Source: Pedobacter planticolens (GTDB lineage Bacteria; Bacteroidota; Bacteroidia; Sphingobacteriales; Sphingobacteriaceae). From it: 64,000 bases of DNA. Numbering within the stretch: position 1 is the stretch's first letter; every line of letters starts with the position of its first letter. Positions 33,401 through 43,800 of the stretch are shown here, one piece after another. Both the position numbers and the translations under genes were made by a program. Location: contig NZ_WNXD01000002.1 in assembly GCF_014172375.1 (NCBI RefSeq), positions 682,001-746,000 of the forward strand, read 5' to 3'. The notes under the pieces were generated by a model. It ran no database searches. It was not told where the DNA came from and saw nothing but the letters and a program-made list of their open reading frames with translations.

Positions 33401-35071
33401 ATGAAGAACATTAATAAAATCGGCGCTTTATTTATCGGATTTTCAATTACTGCGAGCCTATTTGCATGTAATAATTCTGAACAATCTACTGATAAAAAAG
33501 ACAGTACAACTAAAGATTCGTTACAAGAATACGTAGCACAACGTTTACCAATTTATGAGAAAGTACGATTAACTACCAATCTTAATCAACTTACTGTAAG
33601 TGAACGAAAGGTATTACCATTATTGATAGAAGCTGCAAAAATTATGGATGATTTGTTTTGGAAACAAGCATATCCACAACGTGATAGCCTTAAAAACTCA
33701 ATTAAGGATGAAAAAACTAAGCAGTTTATAGATATTAATTATGGTCCATGGGATAGATTAAATGGTGACAAACCTTTTGTAACTGGCATAGGTCCAAAAT
33801 CAGAAACTGGAACTTTTTATCCTGCTGGGATGACCAAAGAAGCGCTAGAAAAATCTGATGTAAAAGATAAATATGGTTTGTATTCTGTGATTAGAACTGA
33901 GAAAGGCAAATTGATTTCTGTTCCATACCATGTTGTTTATGCAACTGAATTACAAAAAGCAAGTAGTTTGCTTAAACAAGCAGCTTTGTTAGCTGATGAT
34001 GCTGGCTTAAAAAAATACTTAAATCTTAGAGCCGATGCTTTGGTTACTGATGATTATTCTGCCAGCGATTATGCTTGGTTAGATATGAAAACCAATGGTT
34101 TGGATATTATTATTGGCCCGATAGAAAATTACGAGGATAAGCTATTTAATGCTCGTGCATCTTTCGAATCGTATGTTTTAGTGAAGGATAAAGTTTGGAG
34201 TAAACGTTTGGCCAAATATGTATCAATGTTGCCAGAATTACAAAAAGGTTTACCTGTTGATGCAAAGTATAAAAAAGAAGTGCCAGGAACTGATTCGGAG
34301 TTAAATGCTTATGATGTAGTGTATTATGCTGGAGATTGCAATGCAGGATCAAAAACCATTGCTGTAAACTTACCAAATGATGAAGCCATTCAGCAGAAAA
34401 AAGGAACGCGTCGTTCGCAGTTGAAAAATGCAATGCAGGCTAAATTTGATAAAATATTAGTGCCGATATCAAAAGAATTGATTGACAAAGACCAACAACA
34501 ATATATTAAGTTTGATGCTTTTTTCGCCAATGTAATGTTTCATGAAGTTGCACATGGTTTAGGCATAAAAAATACAATTACAGGCAAAGGAACTATCCGC
34601 TCTGCGTTAAAAGAACAATACTCTTGGCTAGAAGAAGGCAAGGCCGATATTTTAGGTTTGTATATGGTAACTGGCTTACTTAAAAAAGGAGAATTAACTG
34701 GCGATATAAAAGATTATTACACCACTTTTATGGCTGGCATTTTACGTTCGGTACGCTTTGGTGCATCTGAAGCACATGGAAAAGCAAACATGCAATGTTT
34801 CAATTTCTTTAAAGAAAAAGGTGCTTTTGAAAGAACGGCAAATGGAACATATCGTGTAGATTTCGACAAATTTGCTGCTGCAATGAATGATTTGAGCAAT
34901 TTCATTATTACTTTACAAGGTAATGGCGATAAAGTTGCGGTAGAAAAAGCACAAAAAGCAAAAGGAATTATTCAGCCAGAATTACAAGCAGATTTAGATC
35001 GTTTAAGCAAAAAGGGTATTCCAGTTGACATTGTTTTTGAACAAGGGGTTGATGTTTTAGGAATGAAATAA
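33401..35071 (+). CDS. Dipeptidyl-peptidase-III-like zinc peptidase (M49-like), lipoprotein
   Basis: A 556-residue protein with a lipobox (LFAC23). The C-terminal half holds MFHEVAHGLG (His381, Glu382, His385) and WLEEGKADILG (Glu411-412, Asp416), the two helices carrying the zinc site of the M49 family. True DPP III has HExxxH (HELLGH), here shortened to HExxH, and EECRAD/E. The N-terminal half (PIYEKVRLTTNLNQLTVSERKVLPLL) matches the Bacteroidota group of Zn-dependent hydrolases. It acts outside the cytoplasm, probably on oligopeptides. Confidence 0.85.
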   Translation: MKNINKIGALFIGFSITASLFACNNSEQSTDKKDSTTKDSLQEYVAQRLPIYEKVRLTTNLNQLTVSERKVLPLLIEAAKIMDDLFWKQAYPQRDSLKNSIKDEKTKQFIDINYGPWDRLNGDKPFVTGIGPKSETGTFYPAGMTKEALEKSDVKDKYGLYSVIRTEKGKLISVPYHVVYATELQKASSLLKQAALLADDAGLKKYLNLRADALVTDDYSASDYAWLDMKTNGLDIIIGPIENYEDKLFNARASFESYVLVKDKVWSKRLAKYVSMLPELQKGLPVDAKYKKEVPGTDSELNAYDVVYYAGDCNAGSKTIAVNLPNDEAIQQKKGTRRSQLKNAMQAKFDKILVPISKELIDKDQQQYIKFDAFFANVMFHEVAHGLGIKNTITGKGTIRSALKEQYSWLEEGKADILGLYMVTGLLKKGELTGDIKDYYTTFMAGILRSVRFGASEAHGKANMQCFNFFKEKGAFERTANGTYRVDFDKFAAAMNDLSNFIITLQGNGDKVAVEKAQKAKGIIQPELQADLDRLSKKGIPVDIVFEQGVDVLGMK

Positions 35072-35084
35072 TGATTTTACATTT

Positions 35085-35123
35085 TGAAGGCGTTACTTTT
35101 TAATTTCTATGGTAACGCCTTCA
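35085..35123 (+). terminator. Hairpin shared by two convergent gene ends
   Basis: TGAAGGCGTTAC (35085-35096) pairs perfectly with GTAACGCCTTCA (35112-35123). The right arm lies within the last codons of the L,D-transpeptidase gene on the other strand, so coding sequence doubles as a terminator for the peptidase gene. Confidence 0.7.
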
Positions 35124-35923
35124 GGAATGTACTTAAATGCGGTATCGATATCATTATTTTGAAGTGCGATGCATCCTGCTGTCCAATCTTTTGCATTAAT
35201 TCTAGTTTTTGGAGTTCCGTGAATTGATATTCCAAATCCAGGATCTATACCTTTACTCTTTGCTAATGCCTTTTCTTCCGCATTCGGATAGGAAACCCAA
35301 ATACTTTTGTAAAATTTATCAGGTCGTGCATATTTCATATCCAAGTGATAGATTCCTTCAGGAGTTTTTCCGTCTTTATTTGCACTCTTTTGGCCAATGG
35401 GAGTAAAACCTAAATCAATCTTTAACGTTTTAACAATTAACCCCTTTCTTTTAAGTAACATTAAACGTTTACTTTTTAACACCAATACATAATCAGCCTG
35501 TGCTAGGGTTTCGGCAATTGCATTTAATTTAACTTTCCAACTACTAATGGTATCTACTTCTCTAAAAGCAATATACCTTGCTGATTTTGCAGTTGCATGC
35601 ACATCTTTATCCAAAGAATCCTTTGCACCATCTGTAAAACGATGCAATTTCCATAAACCCCTATCATGATAAATCATTGCATTATGCTCGAAAACAGGTT
35701 TAATATATTGATGAAAATGTAATGGTGTGCCATGAATATCAAAAACAATAACACTAGTATCTATATTTTCTGGAAGATGCTTAAAAAGGCTATCATTCCA
35801 TTTTATTCCAGTACTATGCTTTCTTTTACTAGACTTATAATTGATAGGAGGTTCTCTCAATTGTTGCCATAAACAAAAACAAACTACAATTATTACCAAA
35901 ATGGATAAACTTAGATATCTCAT
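35093..35923 (-). CDS. L,D-transpeptidase, YkuD/YafK type
   Basis: A 276-residue envelope protein with an N-terminal membrane segment (LSLSILVIIVVCFCLWQ) and a C-terminal YkuD domain (about 155-276): KTLKIDLGFTPIGQKSANKDGKTPEGIYHLD, then ISIHGTP and DWTAGCIAL with the catalytic Cys. Makes 3-3 cross-links in peptidoglycan or attaches or detaches envelope proteins as YafK/DpaA does. The middle part is unassigned. Convergent with the M49-like gene, whose terminator it overlaps. Confidence 0.92.
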   Translation of the reverse strand: MRYLSLSILVIIVVCFCLWQQLREPPINYKSSKRKHSTGIKWNDSLFKHLPENIDTSVIVFDIHGTPLHFHQYIKPVFEHNAMIYHDRGLWKLHRFTDGAKDSLDKDVHATAKSARYIAFREVDTISSWKVKLNAIAETLAQADYVLVLKSKRLMLLKRKGLIVKTLKIDLGFTPIGQKSANKDGKTPEGIYHLDMKYARPDKFYKSIWVSYPNAEEKALAKSKGIDPGFGISIHGTPKTRINAKDWTAGCIALQNNDIDTAFKYIPEGVTIEIKK

Positions 35924-36215
35924 GCCAGAATTTCTTAATGTGAATATAACTAAATAAATAGTTATTAAAGAACTTATTTTCGGTGCTTGAAAAATTTGAG
36001 CTAAAAGGTTGTGTTTTTGGCCTACAAGTAATTGCTTTAAAAAAAGAATAAATTTCTTGTAACCTTTTTTGTGTTCCTCTCGTCTATAAGATACAAACTA
36101 ACAGAAAAGGCTTCCGGTCTTTTAAACTAAACTTAAAATTTTTGGAAATGAAAAAATTTGCGTGTGAGCGCTGTGAAATTTTTATGCCCTATTTTTTAAA
36201 CCAAACAAACACAAA

Positions 36216-38645
36216 ATGAGAACTATTTACTTTTTATTATTTGCACTATTAACAGGAAACATCGCCCTTCCGAATACAAAGCAAGGAACCATAAACGGCG
36301 TTGTTTTAGACGAACAAAGCAAGCCGATTGATTATGTAACTATTGGCCTTTTTAAAACATCCGATTCATCTTTGGTTAAAACTGCTTTAACAACTGCTGA
36401 TGGAAAATTTGAATTTGCAAACATCAATACTGGATCTTATTTCGTGAAAGCTAATATGATGGGCTACGGTATTTACAAAGGAAAAACTTTTCAATTAACA
36501 GATGCCAATTTAGTTTTAAGCTTAGAAGAAATTCGTTTAAAAACGAATAGCAAAACACTAAATACAGTAAGCATAACCGTTATTAAACCACTTATTGAGC
36601 GTAAAACCGATAAATTGGTGATGAATGTAGAAAATAGTAGTATCGCCATTGGCTCATCTGCGTTAGAAGTTTTACAAAAAGCACCAGGCGTAACGGTTGA
36701 TCAAAACGATAACATTTCTATGCAAGGAAAACAAGGTGTGTTGATTTTATTAGATGGCAAACAAACCTATATGAGCAGTGCTGATGTTGCTAATCTTTTA
36801 AGAAATATGCAAAGTTCTGAGCTGGAAACGATTGAACTAATTACCAATCCTTCTTCAAAATATGATGCTTCTGGAAATTCTGGTATCATCAACATTAAAA
36901 CTAAAAAGAATAAAAATGGTGGTACAAACGGTAGTGTAAATGCAACTGCTGGTTATGGTAAAAACTTTAGAGGTAATGCTGGTATCAACCTGAACAATAG
37001 AACCAATCATGTAAACATTTTTGGTAATTACAATTATGGACTAAATGGTCGCGATAATTTTATTAGCATAGATCGCATTAGTAATGGAAGTCCAGATACT
37101 TATTTTATGCAAGATGGAAATAGCTTTAGGAAGAGATATAATAACAATTTTAAAGCGGGTATTGATTATTTTATAGATAAAAAAAACACCATCGGTTTAT
37201 TGGTGAATGGTTATTTAAATAACGGTACCGAAACAAACAATAGCAATACTTTAATTGGCCCTTCTTTTCAGCAAAGAGACTCATCGTTGGTATCTGATAA
37301 TATCATACGCAATAAGTATAACAACCTTGCCTATAACCTTAATTACAAGTCGATATTAGATACTGCTGGACAAGAAATTTCTGCCGATTTAGATTATTCG
37401 AGATATAATGGTAATGATAACGCAACCTATAACAATAGTTTTTTCTATGCTAACGGAACGCCAATTCGTCCAACCAATTACATTAGAAATGCTACGCCTA
37501 CCAAAATAGATATCAAGGCTTTTAAGATAGATTATACCGTTGCATTAAGCAAAAGTATAAAGTTAGAAGCGGGTGTAAAAAGTAGCTGGGTAAAAACAGA
37601 TAATGATTTAAGAGCCGAAGAATACAAAAATAATGTTTGGCAAAATGATGTTCGTCGTAGTAATCAATTTGTGTACGACGAAAATGTAAATGCTGCCTAC
37701 ACTAATTTCAATAAACAGTTTAAAAATACAAGTGTACAATTAGGTTTAAGAGTAGAGCAAACGAATTCTACTGGTAATTTAATTACAAATAATACGGTTG
37801 TTAAAAGAAGTTATTGGGATTTCTTTCCGACAGCTTTTATACAACAAACACTTTCAAAAAATAATCAAATCGGATTTTCTTACAGCCGCAGAATTGACAG
37901 ACCAAGTTATGATGCGTTAAATCCATTCGTTTATTATTTAGATCAATACACATACAGTAAAGGTAATCCGTTTTTGAACCCACAATACACACACAATTTT
38001 GAGGTTTCTTACACTTTTATGCAAAAATACTTGCTGTCGATAAATTATAGCCGAGTAAATGATGTGATAACAGAGGTAATTTTACCAGATCCAGCTCAAA
38101 AAGCATTGTACCAAACTAATGCCAATATTGCTAAAAACATCAGCTATGGTTTTAACTTAAATATCCCTGTAAAAATTGCTAAATGGTGGGAAACCAATAA
38201 CAACTTAAACGTATTTAATTTGAGTTTTGAAGCGCCAAACTTGGCAGGAAAAGTTTTAAAAACAGGAAAAACATCTTTCCAATTTAAAACGCAACATACG
38301 TTTATTATTGTAAGTGGTTTAACTGGAGAATTAAGCGGAAATTACGAATCGCCATTGGATTATGGTACGTTGAGCATTCAATCTCGTTATTTTGTTGATA
38401 TGGGATTAAGTAAATCTCTATTCAATAAAAAAGCCAGTTTAAAATTAGCATTAAGTGATGTTTTTAATACGATGGATACAGAATTAACAAGTGCTTATCC
38501 AGGCTTGAAATATGATTTATATCAGAAAAACGAAAGCCAAATTGGAAGAATTAGTTTCACTTATCGTTTTGGTAAAAATGAAATTAAACCAGCTCGTAGA
38601 CGTTCAACTGGAACAGAAGATGAGCAAGGCAGAATGAAGAATTAA
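36216..38645 (+). CDS. Outer-membrane receptor, CarboxypepD_reg plus barrel (OMP_b-brl_3)
   Basis: An 809-residue TonB-dependent-receptor-like protein. Signal peptide 1-19; CarboxypepD_reg-like fold (about 25-105: GTINGVVLDEQSKPIDYVTIGLFK, KTALTTADGKFEFANINTGSYFVKA); a plug-like part (SSALEVLQKAPGVTVDQNDNI, IDLDGKQT-like); then a long barrel ending ISFTYRFGKNE followed by a charged tail of about 25 residues. Lacks a clear TonB box, which is usual for this family. Probably an outer-membrane transporter, substrate unknown. No SusD partner is adjacent. Confidence 0.92.
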   Translation: MRTIYFLLFALLTGNIALPNTKQGTINGVVLDEQSKPIDYVTIGLFKTSDSSLVKTALTTADGKFEFANINTGSYFVKANMMGYGIYKGKTFQLTDANLVLSLEEIRLKTNSKTLNTVSITVIKPLIERKTDKLVMNVENSSIAIGSSALEVLQKAPGVTVDQNDNISMQGKQGVLILLDGKQTYMSSADVANLLRNMQSSELETIELITNPSSKYDASGNSGIINIKTKKNKNGGTNGSVNATAGYGKNFRGNAGINLNNRTNHVNIFGNYNYGLNGRDNFISIDRISNGSPDTYFMQDGNSFRKRYNNNFKAGIDYFIDKKNTIGLLVNGYLNNGTETNNSNTLIGPSFQQRDSSLVSDNIIRNKYNNLAYNLNYKSILDTAGQEISADLDYSRYNGNDNATYNNSFFYANGTPIRPTNYIRNATPTKIDIKAFKIDYTVALSKSIKLEAGVKSSWVKTDNDLRAEEYKNNVWQNDVRRSNQFVYDENVNAAYTNFNKQFKNTSVQLGLRVEQTNSTGNLITNNTVVKRSYWDFFPTAFIQQTLSKNNQIGFSYSRRIDRPSYDALNPFVYYLDQYTYSKGNPFLNPQYTHNFEVSYTFMQKYLLSINYSRVNDVITEVILPDPAQKALYQTNANIAKNISYGFNLNIPVKIAKWWETNNNLNVFNLSFEAPNLAGKVLKTGKTSFQFKTQHTFIIVSGLTGELSGNYESPLDYGTLSIQSRYFVDMGLSKSLFNKKASLKLALSDVFNTMDTELTSAYPGLKYDLYQKNESQIGRISFTYRFGKNEIKPARRRSTGTEDEQGRMKN

Positions 38646-38650
38646 GGTTA

Positions 38651-38739
38651 TACTCGTCATTCCCAACTTGATTGGGAATCCTAAAGCATTTCAGATTTTT
38701 TGCGCATTACGATTCCCGTTTTCACGGGAATGACGAGTA
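38651..38739. repeat. 89-bp MITE/REP-like element, copy A
   Basis: Perfect 14-bp terminal inverted repeats (38651-38664 and 38726-38739). Inside are two hairpins, 38659-38679 (ATTCCCAAcTTG...TTGGGAAT) and 38712-38731 (ATTCCC N8 GGGAAT). It fills the gap between two convergent genes, starting 5 bases after one stop and ending 1 base before the other. Reverse-complement copy at 51078-51166. Confidence 0.9.
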
Positions 38740-38740
38740 A

Positions 38741-39103
38741 CTATTTTCCAATATAATTATGTACAATTTCTTCTAGTGTTTGAATATCAAAAGGTTTAGA
38801 TAAATAACTATCAGCACCAGCTTTTTCTGCTAATGCACTTACATCATTATTGGCCGAAAAATAAATTACTGGAATATGTTTCAAATCTGGATGCCTTTTT
38901 AGTTCTTGCGTAGCTTCAATACCACCAACATCTGGCAGCCAATTATCCATAAAAATTAAATCTGGCATATATGCTGATACCTGATCTACGATATGATTTG
39001 AGGTAGCTGAAGTTTTAATTTCATAACCAGCATCTTCTAAAATTAAAGAACATAATTCTAAAATATCTGCATTATCATCAAAAATAAAAACCTTTTTATT
39101 CAT
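38741..39103 (-). CDS. Single-domain response regulator
   Basis: A 120-residue CheY-like receiver: acidic pair FDDN (9-11), phospho-Asp53 in LIFMDNWLPDVGG, switch Ser/Thr in IYFSANN and Lys in LSKPFD. No output domain. Last gene of the six-gene signalling operon, 12 bases after cheB, and followed at once by the repeat element. Confidence 0.95.
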   Translation of the reverse strand: MNKKVFIFDDNADILELCSLILEDAGYEIKTSATSNHIVDQVSAYMPDLIFMDNWLPDVGGIEATQELKRHPDLKHIPVIYFSANNDVSALAEKAGADSYLSKPFDIQTLEEIVHNYIGK

Positions 39104-39115
39104 CTTTTGAGCGTT

Positions 39116-39679
39116 TTAACCTAATAAATTTATATAATCTGCAATCTCTTCTATTTTTAAAACTCGATCTACATTAGCCCTTAAAATTGCTTGTGCTGGC
39201 ATGTATTCTACTTGCGCCGTAACCGGATCTTGTACCGCTGTTTCTCCACCATAATTCTTCACTGTAATCAACCCGTTTACACCATCCGCATTAGAACCAG
39301 AAAGCAATAAACAAACTAGATCATCACTATAAATTTCTGCTGCCGACTGAAAAGTTACATCAATTGAGGGGCGTGAGTAGTTTACTTTTTCTGAATAATC
39401 TAATGAAAAAGTTAAATCCTTTTCAATCAATAAATGATAATCTGAAGGTACAACATAAATAGTTCCAGACAATATGTTTTCTTTTTCCTCAATTTCTTTA
39501 ACTATCAATGCTGTTTTAGAAGATAAAAGACCTGACAATAATGAGTCTGTACCTTGTTTACGATGTAAGACAATAATAATTGGGAACGGAATATCGATAC
39601 GGAGAGCTGGCAGCACTTTAAAAAGCACATCCAAACTTCCAGCAGAGCCGCCAATAATTAATGCCTTACAGGTTTTCAT
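39116..39679 (-). CDS. CheB-type methylesterase domain without receiver
   Basis: A 187-residue CheB catalytic domain. IIGGSAGS (Ser12), VLHRKQG (His39) and SGSNADG (Asp132) give the Ser-His-Asp triad that hydrolyses glutamyl methyl esters in chemoreceptors. The receiver domain that normally inhibits the enzyme is missing, so control must come from partner proteins. Its start overlaps the cheR stop by 14 bases. No chemoreceptor gene is near, so the methylated target is unknown. Confidence 0.93.
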   Translation of the reverse strand: MKTCKALIIGGSAGSLDVLFKVLPALRIDIPFPIIIVLHRKQGTDSLLSGLLSSKTALIVKEIEEKENILSGTIYVVPSDYHLLIEKDLTFSLDYSEKVNYSRPSIDVTFQSAAEIYSDDLVCLLLSGSNADGVNGLITVKNYGGETAVQDPVTAQVEYMPAQAILRANVDRVLKIEEIADYINLLG

Positions 39680-40502
39680 CGCTTAATTTTCTCCAAATTT
39701 TTTCTGTCTCTAATCTTTTGTAACGTTTGCTAATAGGCGAAAAGTCGGTTGTTTCTTTTGTCCCGAGCGCTAAATAACCTAAATTCTCTAAGCTGTTGTC
39801 AAAAAGTTGCAGCACTTTAAATTGCAAATCTCTATCAAAATAAATCAAAACATTACGGCATAATATCAATTGAAATTCATTAAATGAATGATCTGAAACC
39901 AAGTTATGGGTAGAGAAAATCATTTTAGTTTTTAACTCATTATCAAATTTAGCTAAAGAATAATTTGCACTGTAGTACGATGAAAAGTCTTTTGTTCCGC
40001 CAGATGCGATATAATTCTCAGAATATTGTTTCATTTGGCTGAGTGGGAACATTCCTTGGGCTGCTTTTTCTAATACTGTAGGATTAATATCTGTAGCATA
40101 AATTAGTGATTTATGGAGCAAATTCAATTCTTTTAACACAATTGCCATAGAATAAACTTCTTCTCCAGTAGAACAACCCGCCAACCATATTCTAATAAAA
40201 GGATAAGTTCCTAATTTTGGCAAAACCTTTTCTCTTAATGCTTTATAAAACGCAGGATCACGAAACATTTCGGTAACGTTTACCGTAATTTGCTCTACAA
40301 AACGTTTAAAATAAGTGCTATCGTTACCAATTTTATATCTGAATTCTGCAAAACTAACCTGCTTATCTAAACCAAATAGTCTAAGTAATCTTCTTTTTAA
40401 AGATGCCCTTGAATAACCCGTAAAATCATAGCCGTATTGTTCTAAAACATCAGTAATTAAAACTTCTACTTGCTCGTCATTTATGGCAGCTGAATATGGC
40501 AC
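39666..40502 (-). CDS. CheR-type protein-glutamate O-methyltransferase
   Basis: A 278-residue SAM-dependent methyltransferase. The N-terminal helical part (about 1-75, YDFTGYSRASLKRRL) and catalytic domain with ITVNVTEMFRDPAFYKALREKVLP, IWLAGCSTGEEVYSMAI and LILCRNVLIYFDRDLQ match CheR. It methylates receptor Glu side chains in chemotaxis. Here it is flanked by CheB, receivers and a large hybrid kinase and no receptor, as in non-chemotaxis CheR/CheB kinase systems. It overlaps the preceding response regulator by one base. Confidence 0.94.
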   Translation of the reverse strand: MPYSAAINDEQVEVLITDVLEQYGYDFTGYSRASLKRRLLRLFGLDKQVSFAEFRYKIGNDSTYFKRFVEQITVNVTEMFRDPAFYKALREKVLPKLGTYPFIRIWLAGCSTGEEVYSMAIVLKELNLLHKSLIYATDINPTVLEKAAQGMFPLSQMKQYSENYIASGGTKDFSSYYSANYSLAKFDNELKTKMIFSTHNLVSDHSFNEFQLILCRNVLIYFDRDLQFKVLQLFDNSLENLGYLALGTKETTDFSPISKRYKRLETEKIWRKLSDENL

Positions 40503-40876
40503 TAGATATAATTTTTTAATTGAAGAACCAATTCATCTACATTAACAGGTTTAGAAATATAACCTACTGCACCAGCATTTATACAACGCTCTCTATCGCC
40601 AACCATTGCTTGTGCAGTAACCGCAATTACTGGCACAGCTTTCATTTCTGGGTGGTTTTTCATTTCCGAAATCGCCTGATAACCATCCATATCTGGCATC
40701 ATCATATCCATTAAAACAACGGCTACTTCTTTATCATCTGCAAGAATATCAAACCCATGTTGTGCACTACTTGCAGATAAACAATTGAATTTTTTAGCTT
40801 TCAAAACTGCTTTTAATGCAAATATATTCCTGCTATCGTCGTCTATTATTAACACCTTCTTTGCTTTAACTTCCAT
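40502..40876 (-). CDS. Single-domain response regulator
   Basis: A 124-residue receiver with VLIIDDDSRNIFALK, phospho-Asp57 in VVLMDMMMPDMDG, Thr in IAVTAQAM and Lys in YISKPV. It closely matches the third receiver of the adjacent hybrid kinase (for example DDDxRNIF and VVLMDMMMPxxDGYQ in both), so it probably arose by duplication and may receive phosphate from the same kinase. Confidence 0.95.
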   Translation of the reverse strand: MEVKAKKVLIIDDDSRNIFALKAVLKAKKFNCLSASSAQHGFDILADDKEVAVVLMDMMMPDMDGYQAISEMKNHPEMKAVPVIAVTAQAMVGDRERCINAGAVGYISKPVNVDELVLQLKNYI

Positions 40877-40895
40877 AAATTTTTAAAACAGTATT

Positions 40896-43800
40896 TTAAA
40901 CTTTATCATACAACCAAACCCTTAATAAAGAAACTAACTGATCTATATCAACAGGTTTAGAGATATAATCTGATGCTCCCGCAGCAATGCATTTTTCTCT
41001 ATCTCCCATCATTGCTTTTGCAGTAACAGCTAAAATGGGCAATTGTTTGTAAGCTTGCATTGTTCTTATCTCTTTTGTGGTTTGATAACCATCTAATTCT
41101 GGCATCATCATGTCCATTAAAACCACATCAACTTTAGGATTTTCTCCTAAAACTTTTAATGCCTCCTTACCATCCGTAGCGGGCAAAACTTTCATTTTAT
41201 GTTGTTCTAAAGCTTTGGTTAAAGAGAAAATATTACGCACATCATCATCAGCAATTAATACTACTTTATCTTTTAGCACATCGTTTAAACCACCTAAATT
41301 ATTTCTAACACCAGTTTTACTTTGCTTGCCTTTTTCTTCTACCAGATGTAAAAACAAACCTGCTTCATCTAAAATACGTTGGTAAGAGTGAGCAGTTTTT
41401 ACCACAATAGAATCGGCATATTGCTTAATACGACTTTCTTCTCCTTTGGATAAATTTTTGCCAGTAAAAATAATAATTGGGAGATTTTCTAAGCCTTCAC
41501 TTTTCTTAATCGTTTCCAACGTTTCATATGCCCCTTTATCAGGTACTCCCATATCTAGAATTACACAATCTATCTCCTTTTTTTGAAGTGCTTCAATGCT
41601 TTCTTTTACATTACCAGCAACTAGATTGTGAATATTAGATGTGCCTAAAAAATAACTCAATGCCTTTGCATGTTGCTCATTTTCTTCAACAATTAATACC
41701 TTTTTTGGAAACCTACTTAACGCATCTTCAAGCTTTTCGAAAATTTGTTTCATGTGCTCCAATGCCACGGGTTTATCAATAAAATCTACTGCTCCTTTTA
41801 GTAAACTTTCTTTTTTCACCGAAAGTGAGGACATGATATGAACTGGAATTGGTCGTGTAGTCGGATTTGCTTTTAACTCTTCCATCACCTGCCAACCATC
41901 TTTTATGGGAAGCTGAATATCTAATAAAATAGCTAAAGGATTGTATTGATTAGCTAATTCTATACCCACATCTCCACGAACTGCAACGATACCTTTATAA
42001 TTTCTTTTTCGTGTAAAATCTAATAGTGTTTTAGCAAAAGCAGTATCGTCTTCAATAATTAAAATTACTTTATCATCTGATTGGATACTGGCTCGATCAT
42101 CTTCTACATCGCCTGGAATATGTTCAACCGTAAATCGTTCTGCTGGTGGCGGAACAAGCTCAGCATAATTGCTATGATAAGTTTCCTTATTGGATAATTG
42201 TTCTTCTAAAAATGCTTCTTTCTCGGTAAAATTTATGGGGATTGTTAACGTAAACTCGCTACCTACATTTTCTTCACTTTTCAATTTGATATCTCCGCCC
42301 AATAATTTCGCCAACTCTCTGCTTATTGATAAGCCTAAACCTGTTCCTCCAAACTTACGTCGTGTAGAACCGTCTGCTTGTTGGAAAGCCTCAAAAATCA
42401 TATTTATTTTGTTTTTGGCAATGCCGATGCCAGAATCCTTAACTTTAAAAATTAAGGTTTTATGGTTTAAATCCGTCGATAACAAGAGGCTTACTTTTCC
42501 TGCTGGCGTAAATTTAAACGCATTTGACAACAGGTTTTTTAAGATTTGTTCTAACCTCATTTTATCTGTACTCATTTGTGTTGGCACATTTTTGTCAACC
42601 ACAACCTCCAATTCTAAGTGTTTATCTTTAGCAATCGGGCTAAATAAAGAGTTCATATCCGTTGTCACTTCCTCTATTGTAACCTCTTCTATTTCTAGAC
42701 TCATTTTGCCTGCTTCAATTTTAGAAAGATCTAAAATTTCATCAATTAGATTTAGCAAGCCCTGACCAGAACTTTGAATTACTGATGCGTATTCGGTGTA
42801 TTCTTTATCCAATTCTTCATTATCTGCCATTAATCTAGACAGCAATAAAATTGAATTTAAAGGTGTTCTTAACTCATGCGACATATTAGCCAAAAACTCC
42901 GATTTATAGCGAGTACTTTGCTCTAATTGTTCTGCTTTTTGCTGAATATCAATATTTCGTTCCTGAATAAGTTGGTTTTTTTCTTCGAGCAAACTCGTTC
43001 TTTCTTCCAACTCTTGATTACTTTGTAACAACTCTTCTTGCTGTACACGAAGTTCTTCTTCAGAAGCTTGAATTTTTTGTGTTTGTGCTTCAAGTTCAGC
43101 ATTCAACCCTTCTAATTCGCTATGTTGTGCTTGTAATTCTTCTGCTTGAGCTTGTGTTTCTTCTAAAAATTCTTGCAGTTTTTTTCTGTTCTGTGCTACA
43201 TGAATTGCAACACCAATAGTACCAGAAATAGCATTTAAAAAATCTATTTTTCTTTTTGGGTATATGTTTAACGTCGCTAACTCAATCACACCAACCATAA
43301 TTCCATCTCTATGCAATGGAAATGCAACTACATTTTTTGGTTTTGTTTGTCCCGTAGCATAGCTGATGGTAGTTTCGTCTTCTGGTATTTTATCCAATAA
43401 AATAAGCTTCTCAGATTTTAAACATTGACCAACTAAACCTTCTCCTATTGCTATTTTATTACTTTTTTCGTTTGCTGATAATGCATATCCACCAGTTAAG
43501 TATAAATTTTTATCCTCTTCTAAAATATAAAGTGCAGCTACATGGCTTTTTGTATGTTCAACAATATGACTCAACATATCATTAGCTAAGGTTTTAATAT
43601 CCTTTTCGCCAACCATTTGATCGTTAAGTTTAGCAATACCAGATTGCAACCATTCTTTATCTTCTAATAAACTAAAAGAATATTGTAACGACTCTGCCAT
43701 TGCATTTAATGACACAGCCAAACTACCTAAGCCATCTTTCGTAGCATCATCCAATCTAACCTTATAATCACCACTAGATATTTGTCTGGCAATACCCTGA

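Noticed and set aside
41110..42765. Frames antisense to the hybrid kinase (for example 42190-42765)
   Set aside because: Shadows of a strongly supported gene; no known domains in them.
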